A DNA stretch of 8,573 bases from Verrucomicrobiota bacterium (GCA_019236035.1 JAFAJU010000159.1:1-8573); one strand, 5' to 3'; positions 1 to 6,303 are shown, numbered from the stretch's first letter. The notes: generated by a model not told the origin, from the letters alone. Made by a program: numbers and translations.

Positions 1-19
1 AAAACGGCCAACTGGCCGC
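1..19 (-). terminator. Possible intrinsic terminator, cut by the window edge
   Basis: Read on the minus strand, the first bases give a short GC-rich hairpin (cggcca / tggccg) followed at once by TTTT, where the window ends. It lies about 170 bp downstream of the histidine kinase stop codon and could end that transcript. The stem is only six base pairs with a tiny loop and the T-run is truncated by the window edge, so this is tentative. Confidence 0.3.
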
Positions 20-29
20 GGCCCGGAGG

Positions 30-149
30 GTTGCGATGAAAATGGGCCGGCGGCTGCGTTGCTCGTCGGTCACGTATCGCTTCAGATATGCGCCCTATAA
101 CGCCAGTCCGGCTCGGACCGCCTTGACGACAGCCCATTTTGATCGCAAC
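30..149. repeat. Inverted repeat of about 120 bp
   Basis: The 18-base arm gttgcgatgaaaatgggc at 30-47 is matched in reverse complement at 132-149 with a single mismatch. The interior holds a smaller hairpin, gtccg-gct-cggac (106-118). The element sits just after the kinase gene, and no convincing coding region fills bases 1-189. The arrangement looks like a dispersed palindromic repeat or a remnant of a small non-autonomous mobile element. No target-site duplication is visible, and no second copy occurs in this window, so that it is repeated elsewhere is inference. Confidence 0.5.
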
Positions 150-189
150 GAAAGGCATGCTATTTCGGGGACAGGACACCAAGCCCTTC

Positions 190-2712
190 TCACGAGAGGG
201 GCGTCCGGAGGACGGTCCGAAGGGTATCCAGCAACAAAAACACGTCGAACGGCTTTTTCATTAAAGCCTGGACACCGAGTTCGGCCGCGGAGGTTGCGCC
301 GTGCGCAGAGTCAGCGCCGGTGGCCACGATAATCCTGACGTTCGGATTTATCCTCCGGAGCATGGCGATCGTATCCGGACCGGACATCGAGGGCATATTC
401 AAATCAGTCAGGACCAGGTTGATCTTATGCGCCTCGCTGGCGTACAGCGAGACCGCTTCGGCTCCATTGTTGGCCACCAGCGTCCGATATCGGTTTGCTT
501 CCAGGATGCGCTTCGTCACCGAACTGACCGCCTCTTCATCATCCACGATCAGGATCAATTCGCCCTTTCCTTGCGGCGGCGTTCCTGAAATCCCTTTGGC
601 GCCGGTGGCCAGCCGCGTCATATCTGCGGGTAAGTAAATCCTAAATTCTGTGCCGTGTCCCACTTTACTCTCGAACTCAATATAACCCCGGTGGCTTTTC
701 ACTATCCCCATCACGGTCGACAGTCCTAGACCGGTCCCTCCGTCCGGGCTTTTGGTGGTAAAAAAAGGATCGAATATTTTATCGGCGATTTCCGGGGGAA
801 TCCCGGTACCGGTGTCTGAGATTCTGAACAGCACGTGTGGCCCTGGCTGCAGGCCAGGCATCAATCTGGCACCGGCCTCGTCTAAATACAGGTCCTCGGC
901 CGCCAGAGTTAAGGTGCCGCCTAGAGGCATCGCATCACGAGCGTTTACGGCCAGATTCAGCAGGACCTGATGAAGCTGCGTCGCATCGCCAAAAACCGTC
1001 CAGAGATTCTCTTCTAGATTGGTCTTCAAAATGACGGATTTCGGGAAGGTTTCGCGAACGATCCTGACCGTTTCGGCAAACAGATACTGCGGTTGCAGGA
1101 GAACTCGTCTTCCTCCGACTCCTTTGGCAAAGGTGACGATCTGCCGCACAATTTCAGCACCGCGCCGAGCCGCGGACTCGATGGTGCCCAGCATGTAGAG
1201 GCCCTCCGCGCTCTTAACTTCTTCGTGCAGCGTCTGGGCGCACATCAGAATGGGCGTGAGAATGTTGTTGAGATCATGAGAAATACCGCCCGCTAGTTGC
1301 CCGATGCTTTCCAGGCGCTGTGTGCGCAGGAATTGCGTCTCCAGCTGTTTCTTTTCGGTAATATCGGTGTCGATGACAAGAATTGACCTCGCCTTTCCTT
1401 CCTTGTCCCGCAGCAGTGTCCAGCGGCTGGCGACGATAACTTCTCTGCGTGCCTTGGTCAGCTTCCGCACCTCCCCTGACCACTCTCCTTTTTCCAGGAG
1501 GATTTGTTTTGCCTCTTCAAACAATTCGCGATCGTGATAGGCCACTTTCGAGTAATCGCTCCCGATGGCCTCGTCCGCGGTCCAACCGTATAGTCCTTCA
1601 GCGCCTTTGTTCCAATATTGAATCTTTTCGTCCAGGCTGCGGACAAAGATCGCGTCCCGAGCCAATTCGAGCAGGTTCGCTTGCTCATGGATTTTCTTTT
1701 CTGCCAATTCGCGCTCCGTTATGTCGATTCCTGCACCGATTACGCAGGGTTTCCCATCCACGAGGATCCGTCTGGCACTAAAAAAATAATGCCGCCTGCT
1801 TCCGTGCTTGGACAGCATTTCCCCCTGGATGTTGGCGGCGCCCTCTTTGAAAACGCGTTGGATAGACTCCTCAACAGACGGTCTGGCTTCCTCCACAAAG
1901 AAATCCGACGGCGTCATTTTTGCTATCTCCTCGGGTGAATACCCCGAAACAGTCTCCAGGTTGGAATTCCAGCGGAGAAGTTTCCGATTCCGATCGAACA
2001 GACAGAATGTCCCGGGAAGGCTCGCTATCGCTAAGTCCAAAAAAGCGCGTTCCTTGGCTAACCTTTCCTCGCCTTGCCTGCGCTCGCTCAGGTCACGGTG
2101 AATGAGGCCGATCGCAAGAAAAACGATCACGGCGGAAAAACCACTGCCCAATGCGACTACCGCGATCGTCCAGTCACCAGTGCGGCTGGCGGCGGATGCT
2201 TTTATCCGAAGTAAATTGTCTTCCGATCTGGTCATCACGCCGATCAGCGCAGTTATCGCAGCCGTGACATCCGCCCCTTTGTTCGTCAGCTCGATTTGCG
2301 CCGCCGCGTCACCCTTCCCCTTTTGCAGGTGAGCAGAGACCTGCTCCCAGATCGAAATGGCTTTTTCCGTGGCGCCGCTCAGGATGGAGACCCCCTTTTG
2401 CAAATCGGGCTCATCTGTGGTCTGTAACTCTATTTTCTTCATATCCGGCCGGATCTGTGCGACGCCCGCCTCAAATTCCAGCTGAAATCGGAAATCTCCG
2501 GTGAGCAGATAGCCACGCCTGCCGCTCTCAGCGCCGAGCACCGCGCTCAACAACTCAGCAAGGGAGTCGCGCACCTGAAGCGCGTGAGCGACCGACTGGT
2601 CGGTAGCCATGAGGTCCCGAGTGCTCTTGTAAGTGACCAGGCCGAGGATCACCACGCCAGCAAATGCAGCAAAGAAAAAACCGTAAATTTTTGCTTCAGT
2701 GCTGAGTTTCAT
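190..2712 (-). CDS. Hybrid sensor histidine kinase (CHASE3-PAS-PAS-HisKA-HATPase-REC)
   Basis: A membrane-bound two-component sensor with a fused receiver, 840 residues. Visible in order: membrane segment (about 8-28); periplasmic CHASE3 sensor with its typical ESGRRGYLLTGD stretch (62-73); second membrane segment (183-203); two PAS domains (about 225-335 and 345-455), each ending in the usual D-ITE linker; HisKA with phosphoacceptor His479 in GGISHDLNNIL; HATPase with N box (N586, N590), G1 box DTGTGIP (633-639) and G2 box GGTGLGLS (658-665); and a receiver with acidic pair D724/D725, phospho-acceptor D770, T798 and K820. Every catalytic residue is present, so it should be active. The family autophosphorylates on His and passes phosphate to Asp in its own or a partner receiver. 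No Hpt domain, separate regulator or DNA-binding output lies in the window, so its target is unknown. The ATG at 2712 has only a weak GGCGG upstream, but the first membrane segment begins immediately after it, which supports this start. Confidence 0.96.
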   Translation of the reverse strand: MKLSTEAKIYGFFFAAFAGVVILGLVTYKSTRDLMATDQSVAHALQVRDSLAELLSAVLGAESGRRGYLLTGDFRFQLEFEAGVAQIRPDMKKIELQTTDEPDLQKGVSILSGATEKAISIWEQVSAHLQKGKGDAAAQIELTNKGADVTAAITALIGVMTRSEDNLLRIKASAASRTGDWTIAVVALGSGFSAVIVFLAIGLIHRDLSERRQGEERLAKERAFLDLAIASLPGTFCLFDRNRKLLRWNSNLETVSGYSPEEIAKMTPSDFFVEEARPSVEESIQRVFKEGAANIQGEMLSKHGSRRHYFFSARRILVDGKPCVIGAGIDITERELAEKKIHEQANLLELARDAIFVRSLDEKIQYWNKGAEGLYGWTADEAIGSDYSKVAYHDRELFEEAKQILLEKGEWSGEVRKLTKARREVIVASRWTLLRDKEGKARSILVIDTDITEKKQLETQFLRTQRLESIGQLAGGISHDLNNILTPILMCAQTLHEEVKSAEGLYMLGTIESAARRGAEIVRQIVTFAKGVGGRRVLLQPQYLFAETVRIVRETFPKSVILKTNLEENLWTVFGDATQLHQVLLNLAVNARDAMPLGGTLTLAAEDLYLDEAGARLMPGLQPGPHVLFRISDTGTGIPPEIADKIFDPFFTTKSPDGGTGLGLSTVMGIVKSHRGYIEFESKVGHGTEFRIYLPADMTRLATGAKGISGTPPQGKGELILIVDDEEAVSSVTKRILEANRYRTLVANNGAEAVSLYASEAHKINLVLTDLNMPSMSGPDTIAMLRRINPNVRIIVATGADSAHGATSAAELGVQALMKKPFDVFLLLDTLRTVLRTPLS

Positions 2713-2750
2713 GTCCGCCCGCCCATAAGTTCGCCGGCGAATTCGTCTCG

Positions 2751-2804
2751 GTTAGCCTGCATCGCTCACAAATCTTCAGAGATTTGTGAGCGTTGCAGGC
2801 TCAG
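2751..2804. repeat. 54-bp palindromic repeat, copy 1
   Basis: A near-perfect hairpin: arms of about 22 bp run from agcc (2754) to ggct (2801), with a four-base tcag loop and one T-T mismatch. A second copy at 3753-3806 matches at 49 of 54 positions, including the flanking gtt and cag. It resembles REP or other small dispersed palindromes and lies about 40 bp upstream of the kinase start codon, so it would be in or near the kinase leader. It could influence transcript stability or folding; that is inference. Confidence 0.75.
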
Positions 2805-2848
2805 GCAGCAGAATCCTCCGGCTACGCCGGACCATTCTGCTGCTTTTT
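2805..2848 (+). repeat. Two-part hairpin followed by five T's
   Basis: The outer stem gcagcagaat / attctgctgc (2805-2814, 2834-2843) is perfect. The inner stem tccggc-tac-gccgga (2817-2831) is separated from it by a CC/CC internal loop. TTTTT follows at 2844-2848, so on the plus strand it has the form of an intrinsic terminator. No plus-strand gene lies upstream of it: the kinase is transcribed the other way. It is therefore either a terminator for antisense transcription into the kinase or, more likely, another palindromic repeat. It abuts the 54-bp element directly. Confidence 0.6.
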
Positions 2849-2899
2849 GAAGAGGAGAGTTTAAAAACAAGTTGTTTCGAATCCTTAATTGTAAAACAG

Positions 2900-2934
2900 G
2901 CTCTTGAACAGACGCGCAGCGTCTGTTCAAGAGC
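2900..2934. repeat. Perfect 16-bp inverted repeat
   Basis: The arm gctcttgaacagacgc (2900-2915) and its exact reverse complement (2919-2934) flank a three-base gca loop. A perfect 16-bp stem is unlikely by chance. There is no T-run on either side, so it is not a standard terminator. It belongs to the cluster of palindromes between the HARE gene and the kinase and is unrelated in sequence to its neighbours. Confidence 0.7.
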
Positions 2935-2937
2935 TTT

Positions 2938-2990
2938 CTAGCCCGCAATGAGCTCGTCGATCCTCCCAGCGCGTGATTTTTGCGGGCTAG
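2938..2990. repeat. Inverted repeat with 11-bp arms and 31-base loop
   Basis: ctagcccgcaa (2938-2948) pairs perfectly with ttgcgggctag (2980-2990) around a 31-base loop. It begins three bases after the preceding hairpin (2900-2934), so the two would stack in one transcript. The tagcc start recalls the gttagcc end of the 54-bp element, hinting at a related repeat family, but similarity does not extend further. Confidence 0.55.
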
Positions 2991-3133
2991 CCTCCGTCGA
3001 ATGAATAGGCTCGGTTGCACCCGAGGCCAAGCAGCGGTCAGCGGCACTCGCAGCTCCTTATCCATTTTGTTCTTGCGCCTCTGGCCATGGGGCAGAGTAC
3101 CAAAGCGCGTTTTTGAAATTCTAGCAATTTCTG

Positions 3134-3622
3134 CTATGTAGCGCCTTTGCTGCGCTTTTTCGGAATTTCTAACGTCACGTGTTCGCTCGGCTGCTCCGCT
3201 TCGGTCAGTGCGGACGGCTCCGCTCGGAATTGGCCGTCGCCGAGGCGCTCGACGTCCCGGCATTGATAAATCCGGATGGTGAGCGTCTTTGCAGGATCCT
3301 GTCCGTGGAAGGCAAATCCGGACTGGATCAACTGCTCCAGGATCTGACGGACATGCAAAGGCTGATTTCCGTTCTTGCGGAAAATCTCAACGATAGCGTT
3401 GTTCAGGGTCGGCTGCGCCAAATGCTTGGCCGCAGCTCGTCTTAACGAACGACTGCCTGGGGAAACACCGGCGGCAACCGGGAGATCTTTCGGGTTAACT
3501 TTGAGCTGCGCCAGGACAGCGACTTGCTTCGCTCTTAATGTCTCGATTGCTTCCTCGTGTTCGCGGATTTGCTGGCTTAGCGCATACAGCTCCTGAACGA
3601 CTTCATGGGGGATGTCGATCAC
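3134..3622 (-). CDS. Small coiled-coil plus winged-helix (HARE-HTH-like) protein
   Basis: A 162-residue probable DNA-binding protein. Residues about 8-41 are charged and heptad-like (VVQELYALSQQIREHEEAI...), suggesting a dimerising coiled coil. Residues about 70-136 match the layout of the HARE-HTH (HB1/ASXL/restriction endonuclease HTH) winged helix: a first helix with NNAIVEIF, then QPLHVRQILEQL, a basic segment with KTLTIRIYQ, and a final strand ending GDGQFRAE. The tail is acidic, then basic (KKRSKG). HARE-HTH domains are known in restriction enzymes, RNA polymerase delta subunits and chromatin proteins; here no enzymatic domain is attached, so a regulator or nucleoid role is inferred. 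The start is GTG at 3622: an in-frame stop lies ten codons upstream and no ATG intervenes. An AGGAAG about 11 bases upstream may serve as ribosome-binding site. The 54-bp palindrome flanks the gene on both sides. Confidence 0.8.
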   Translation of the reverse strand: MIDIPHEVVQELYALSQQIREHEEAIETLRAKQVAVLAQLKVNPKDLPVAAGVSPGSRSLRRAAAKHLAQPTLNNAIVEIFRKNGNQPLHVRQILEQLIQSGFAFHGQDPAKTLTIRIYQCRDVERLGDGQFRAEPSALTEAEQPSEHVTLEIPKKRSKGAT

Positions 3623-3717
3623 GATGCCAAAGACTTCCTGAATTCTTTATGCCTGCGCTCGTCGTTAAGGATTGCTCCAGTCATGACCTTAGGAAGAAAA
3701 ACCCGACGAGGTCACAG

Positions 3718-3742
3718 GTCCAGCAGAGTTTTACGGCTGGAC
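3718..3742. other. Small hairpin between the HARE and Fic-like genes
   Basis: gtccagc (3718-3724) pairs with gctggac (3736-3742) around an 11-base loop. On the minus strand it lies between the stop of the Fic-like gene and the HARE gene, and a TTTTTCTTCC stretch follows about 18 bases later. It might attenuate or end the upstream transcript, but the spacing is too long for a standard intrinsic terminator. Confidence 0.3.
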
Positions 3743-3752
3743 AGAGAAACTA

Positions 3753-3806
3753 GTTAGCCAGCATCGCTTACAAATCTTCAGAGATTTATAAGCGATGCAG
3801 GCTCAG
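3753..3806. repeat. 54-bp palindromic repeat, copy 2, overlapping the Fic-like gene's end
   Basis: The same element as at 2751-2804 (49/54 identical, including the outer gttagcc and ggctcag). Of the five differences, one pair is compensatory (C-G in copy 1, T-A in copy 2), one change repairs the T-T mismatch of copy 1, one creates a C-A mismatch, and one breaks an outer pair. The last six codons and the stop of the minus-strand Fic-like gene lie within it, which suggests insertion into the 3' end of that gene. Confidence 0.75.
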
Positions 3807-4547
3807 CAATTGAGAGTCTGGCAGGCTTCGATCCAGCGACGTCCAGTTCCTACTTAAGACATCGAAGGGGCTTTGAATGATGCGACCAGCCGAGAGTAGG
3901 GATTTGCGTTCTTGTAGCCTGGCGTTGATCAAAAGAACGAGTGGGGTTAAGTCTCCGCCGCCGGCTGCGGTTAACGCTGTGCGATAAGAGTCGTCCGTCG
4001 GCCAGGCCGCTAATTGGATCGGACTGAAAATCCGCCGAAGCTGCAAATCGGTCAGCACTTGGGCCGCACACTCATTGCCGTCCGCAGCCGGCTGTATATA
4101 GATGATACGAGCGTGGATGAAAGCGATCGCCACGATCAGATCCAGAGAATCTTTTGTGTTCCGGGTCAAAGCTTCAAACTGCAATGAGGCGAGTCGCATC
4201 TCACTGCGGATGTCAAAACTCGCGGCAGCCGGCCGGCGAAAAACGACCACCTCGGTATGCTTGCTGCGCAACTTTCCCGCCCACGGCGCTACGGCCGAGA
4301 ACATCAGCGCATGTAAACGCATGAAGTCCGTCAAGGTAACTTTTCCGACTGGCATCCGGAGGAATTCAGCGAACGCGCGCGTCAATCCGATCGCGAAGTA
4401 AAAACGGTAAGCCTCATCACTAATGATTTGCGGAACCGCGCGAATGCGTTGGGAGACCTTTGTAGAGTGGCGAGTGAGCGAAATCGACGCGGACGGTGCA
4501 CGCTTCTGGGAGGCCTGAGTGAGGTGGCAAGCGGAATAAGGCGTCAT
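3786..4547 (-). CDS. Fic-fold protein with degenerate catalytic motif
   Basis: A 253-residue protein that resembles the Fic (filamentation induced by cAMP) family. Support: LHALMFSAVAPWAGKLRS (79-96) corresponds to the conserved Fic segment normally read as LH..LF...YPWAGE.R. At the right spacing, FIHARIIYIQPAADGNECAA (143-162) corresponds to the H.....IHPF.DGNGR active site. Fic enzymes use the motif His to transfer AMP, or another phosphate-linked group, to a protein hydroxyl. Here that His is Gln152, Phe is Ala154, Gly is Glu159 and the ATP-binding Arg is Cys160; only D156-G157-N158 and the fold remain. Transferase activity is therefore unlikely. It may be a pseudoenzyme or a decaying gene; the frame is intact over its full length, which favours a retained protein. 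The first 40 residues are Ser/Thr/Arg-rich and match nothing I know. The last six codons and stop lie in a palindromic repeat. No antitoxin gene is visible alongside. The start is the ATG with GAAG ten bases upstream. Confidence 0.7.
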   Translation of the reverse strand: MTPYSACHLTQASQKRAPSASISLTRHSTKVSQRIRAVPQIISDEAYRFYFAIGLTRAFAEFLRMPVGKVTLTDFMRLHALMFSAVAPWAGKLRSKHTEVVVFRRPAAASFDIRSEMRLASLQFEALTRNTKDSLDLIVAIAFIHARIIYIQPAADGNECAAQVLTDLQLRRIFSPIQLAAWPTDDSYRTALTAAGGGDLTPLVLLINARLQERKSLLSAGRIIQSPFDVLSRNWTSLDRSLPDSQLLSLHRL

Positions 4548-4648
4548 TGGAGATATTCTTCGACCGCGTTGCCTAGAAATTTAATAATATCTGTAATAAC
4601 TGGAGGAAATTTGCCGGTTTCGCGAATCTACTGCCCCGTCCCCCGGGA

Positions 4649-5605
4649 TTACTGCAGCTCTGCAAATGTCACCGTATGATCCTTCGTCTTCTGGGCGTAT
4701 GCCGGCAAAACGGTGTGGGGAGTCTGGCACGCTCGGGAAAGGATCTCGGCCTCATATTCCCACCAGGGTCCCGCGGGCACTTCTCGCGTCTCGACAAAGC
4801 ACCAGTCGGTTGCATCAAGTCCACTGATTCCGAGGTAATCACGCACCGCGGGAGACACATCCAGACCGGCGCCACGGTTGCCATTGGTGGCCGGCCGGTT
4901 TCCGCCAAACACATAGGGCCAGTCGTCCGTTTCAAATGGACCCACGTCTTCCCATCGGGCGTAGGCGATTCGTTCATCCTTACGAATTGCGACCCACTTG
5001 CCTCTGAGAACGGAGACGCCCGATTGTTGAAACTGCGCGCGAAACCACGGTACCACCGCCGCCGCCGTTGTTTTCGTCTGTCCATTCTGGATGTCGTTGT
5101 ACGGCAGAGCACAATAGAACGGGTTAAGTTTTGGGAAAAAATTGACCGGACGGTAATCCACTCGTCTGATCGGATTCGGATCATCAGTTCCGCCGTAGTT
5201 CGCGGCCCATCGATGATCCCAGGCGCTACACCGGTTATCTACCGGTCCGGCGGTGGCGGTGGATTCTCCGACCCAAAAAACTGTGGTGGTGATGTGGCGA
5301 TGCCACGAGGCCCAGGCGGGGCGCAGCGGCTGGTTGGAACGGACAAATGACTGCGCGGTCGCCGGCTGCGATTCTTCGAGGCTATGATCGGACGGTGCGT
5401 AGGAGAAAACTCGTTGCAATGGCTCCAGGCCCGCATCATTTGAATGAAAGGCCTGGATGCGCGCCGGCTCAACTTTCCAGGCCAGCACAAATTTCGGCGC
5501 TGCGGATTCACCATCGCCGGCGCAGCCGAGAATCGTTTGGCCAGAACTGACGCCGGTACACACGACCGCGAACAAAGCGAGAGATGCGAGAGTCTGGAAA
5601 CACAT
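4649..5605 (-). CDS. Exported protein with possible double-psi beta-barrel domain
   Basis: A 318-residue protein with an N-terminal hydrophobic stretch (about 6-20) that looks like a signal peptide with cleavage near SSGQ, although it lacks the usual basic residues before the core. The middle has WD/YGG-type aromatic motifs and NPFYCALPYNDIQNG (161-175). Residues about 203-271 contain KWVAIRK, YARWEDVGPF and GLDVSPAVRDYLGISGLD, then DWCFVE. The pairing of VGPF with a later GLDVSPAVRDYLG resembles the RGPF...IDLS..A...LG pattern of RlpA-like double-psi beta-barrels, which act on or bind cell-wall glycans. I recall similar uncharacterised exported proteins with ALPYND in other soil bacteria, so a cell-envelope role is plausible but unproven. 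An in-frame TGA directly precedes the ATG, so the protein cannot begin further upstream. No clear Shine-Dalgarno is seen. Confidence 0.8.
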   Translation of the reverse strand: MCFQTLASLALFAVVCTGVSSGQTILGCAGDGESAAPKFVLAWKVEPARIQAFHSNDAGLEPLQRVFSYAPSDHSLEESQPATAQSFVRSNQPLRPAWASWHRHITTTVFWVGESTATAGPVDNRCSAWDHRWAANYGGTDDPNPIRRVDYRPVNFFPKLNPFYCALPYNDIQNGQTKTTAAAVVPWFRAQFQQSGVSVLRGKWVAIRKDERIAYARWEDVGPFETDDWPYVFGGNRPATNGNRGAGLDVSPAVRDYLGISGLDATDWCFVETREVPAGPWWEYEAEILSRACQTPHTVLPAYAQKTKDHTVTFAELQ

Positions 5606-5853
5606 TCAGACGGGTTATGGTCGCGCCAGACGAGATCTCCAAGAATTTCACTGCAATATTTAGAATTAGTGACGAAAAGAGAATGGTGGGCGAGAGCCTG
5701 GCGGTTACGGGGTAGCGACCCGGACCAGATGGCTTCCAGGTCGGAGATCGCCATAATTTCAATATTTACCATATATACAAGAATTTTACCTGTCTCGTCA
5801 TCCAAACGCAGCTTTCGGACGTAACCCTCGAGTTTTTGCCTGTTTTTAATCAA
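5606..5853 (-). other. Divergent intergenic region with a doubtful TTG-initiated frame
   Basis: No confident gene lies between the exported protein (minus) and the small plus-strand gene at 5909. A minus-strand frame opens with TTG at 5853 (gtgagg two bases before it, too close for a good ribosome-binding site) and stays open to 5239, running far into the exported-protein gene in another phase. Its first ~80 residues (for example KLEGYVRKLRLDDETGKILV) look protein-like; the rest is a shadow. It could be a remnant of a gene whose 3' end was lost, a short leader, or chance. The stretch is AT-richer than its surroundings, with an eight-T run at 5862-5869, and should contain the promoters of both flanking genes; I cannot pick out boxes with confidence. 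Confidence 0.3.
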
Positions 5854-5908
5854 ATCCTCACTTTTTTTTGTAAACGCAGGATTTTGCCTCTATGAACAGC
5901 TAATCCGG

Positions 5909-6247
5909 ATGAATCTTTTATCGCCAGAATTGGTAAAACGTGCTTTCCAGATCAAATACGGCTTTGCACACGATCTCTCCTTAGACCAGATCTATCAGGA
6001 GTTCGAAAGGCGCTACAACCTTGCTCTAACCCTGAGGCAAAGTCCGGGAAGCGATCATTCATGGACGAAAATCATCGAAGGGGTTTCATCCCTCGAAGAC
6101 CCGGAGGAGGTCAAAGTCGAACGGGAAAGACGCCGTTCTGAAATAGCCACCTTAGCGACGGCCGCAGGTTACAGTCCAGTGGAGCTCGATCTTCTGTCCG
6201 AGGAATACCTAGCTCGATTGGAAGTTCGCTGGATCCACGAAGGCTAG
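5909..6247 (+). CDS. Small hypothetical protein, unknown function
   Basis: A 112-residue soluble, charged, mostly helical protein that I do not recognise. It has no signal peptide, membrane segment or cysteine. The middle is strongly charged (EDPEEVKVERERRRSEI, 71-87), and the sequence falls into two predicted helical halves joined by a Ser/Gly-rich turn near residue 47. The ATG is preceded by aatccgg rather than a real Shine-Dalgarno. A three-codon ATG-AAC-AGC-TAA mini-frame ends six bases before it, which may be chance. It is a single gene on the plus strand, 160 bp ahead of the exported operon, and is probably transcribed separately from the divergent minus-strand genes. The protein-like composition and intact frame make it likely real. 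Confidence 0.6.
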   Translation: MNLLSPELVKRAFQIKYGFAHDLSLDQIYQEFERRYNLALTLRQSPGSDHSWTKIIEGVSSLEDPEEVKVERERRRSEIATLATAAGYSPVELDLLSEEYLARLEVRWIHEG

Positions 6248-6266
6248 CCTTCCAGCGCTTTCTCCA

Positions 6267-6303
6267 TATGTCTTATAGGCCCTATATCTCTTATAGGTCC
6301 TAT
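6267..6303. repeat. Short tandem repeat (tcttatagg-cctat, two units)
   Basis: tcttataggccctata at 6271-6286 is repeated as tcttataggtcctat from 6289, a period of 18, and a partial unit (tatcggtcgctccggccc) may follow. Each unit is itself partly palindromic (ataggNcctat). It lies 20 bases after the stop of the small hypothetical gene and about 105 bases before the exported operon. It could be an operator-like pair or one of the short dispersed repeats I associate with Verrucomicrobiota genomes; the sequence alone cannot decide. Confidence 0.55.

Larger units (their letters stand above)
2713..3133. other. Hairpin-rich intergenic region upstream of the kinase
   Basis: These 421 bp separate the HARE-type gene from the kinase; both are on the minus strand. 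No credible gene fills the gap: the longest frame, reading minus from 3263 to 2766, overlaps the HARE gene's 3' end in another phase, is rich in Arg and Pro, and runs into a palindrome. Four different palindromes lie at 2751-2804, 2805-2843, 2900-2934 and 2938-2990, with a fifth small one (gaaatt-ctagc-aatttc) at 3115-3131 next to the HARE gene stop. The kinase promoter must be within this gap or further upstream; I see no convincing -35/-10 pair. Confidence 0.6.

Noticed and set aside
36..332. Plus-strand open frame of 98 codons starting in the left inverted repeat
   Set aside because: It runs through the repeat and then antisense into the receiver domain of the kinase; no protein features.
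2751..2804. Integron attC site
   Set aside because: Begins with gttagcc and forms a hairpin, but the paired RYYYAAC / GTTRRRY core sites are not in the required arrangement and no integrase is present.
2805..2848. Intrinsic terminator of a gene
   Set aside because: It has the right shape on the plus strand, but no plus-strand gene lies upstream; on the minus strand it lacks a T-run.
2766..3263. Minus-strand open frame of 165 codons
   Set aside because: It overlaps the HARE gene in another phase, is compositionally odd, and ends inside palindromes; the HARE frame explains the overlap.
3786..4547. Fic/Doc toxin-antitoxin module
   Set aside because: The active site is degenerate, no small antitoxin gene overlaps or precedes it, and no S/TxxxE(G/N) inhibitory motif is seen.
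4584..4612. Minus-strand promoter for the Fic-like gene (TATTAT as -10)
   Set aside because: No acceptable -35 element at 15-18 bases; the AT-rich stretch alone is not enough.
4676..5350. Plus-strand open frame of 224 codons
   Set aside because: It lies wholly opposite the exported-protein gene, which has a signal peptide and coherent motifs; the plus-strand translation is Arg/Gly-rich with no domain.
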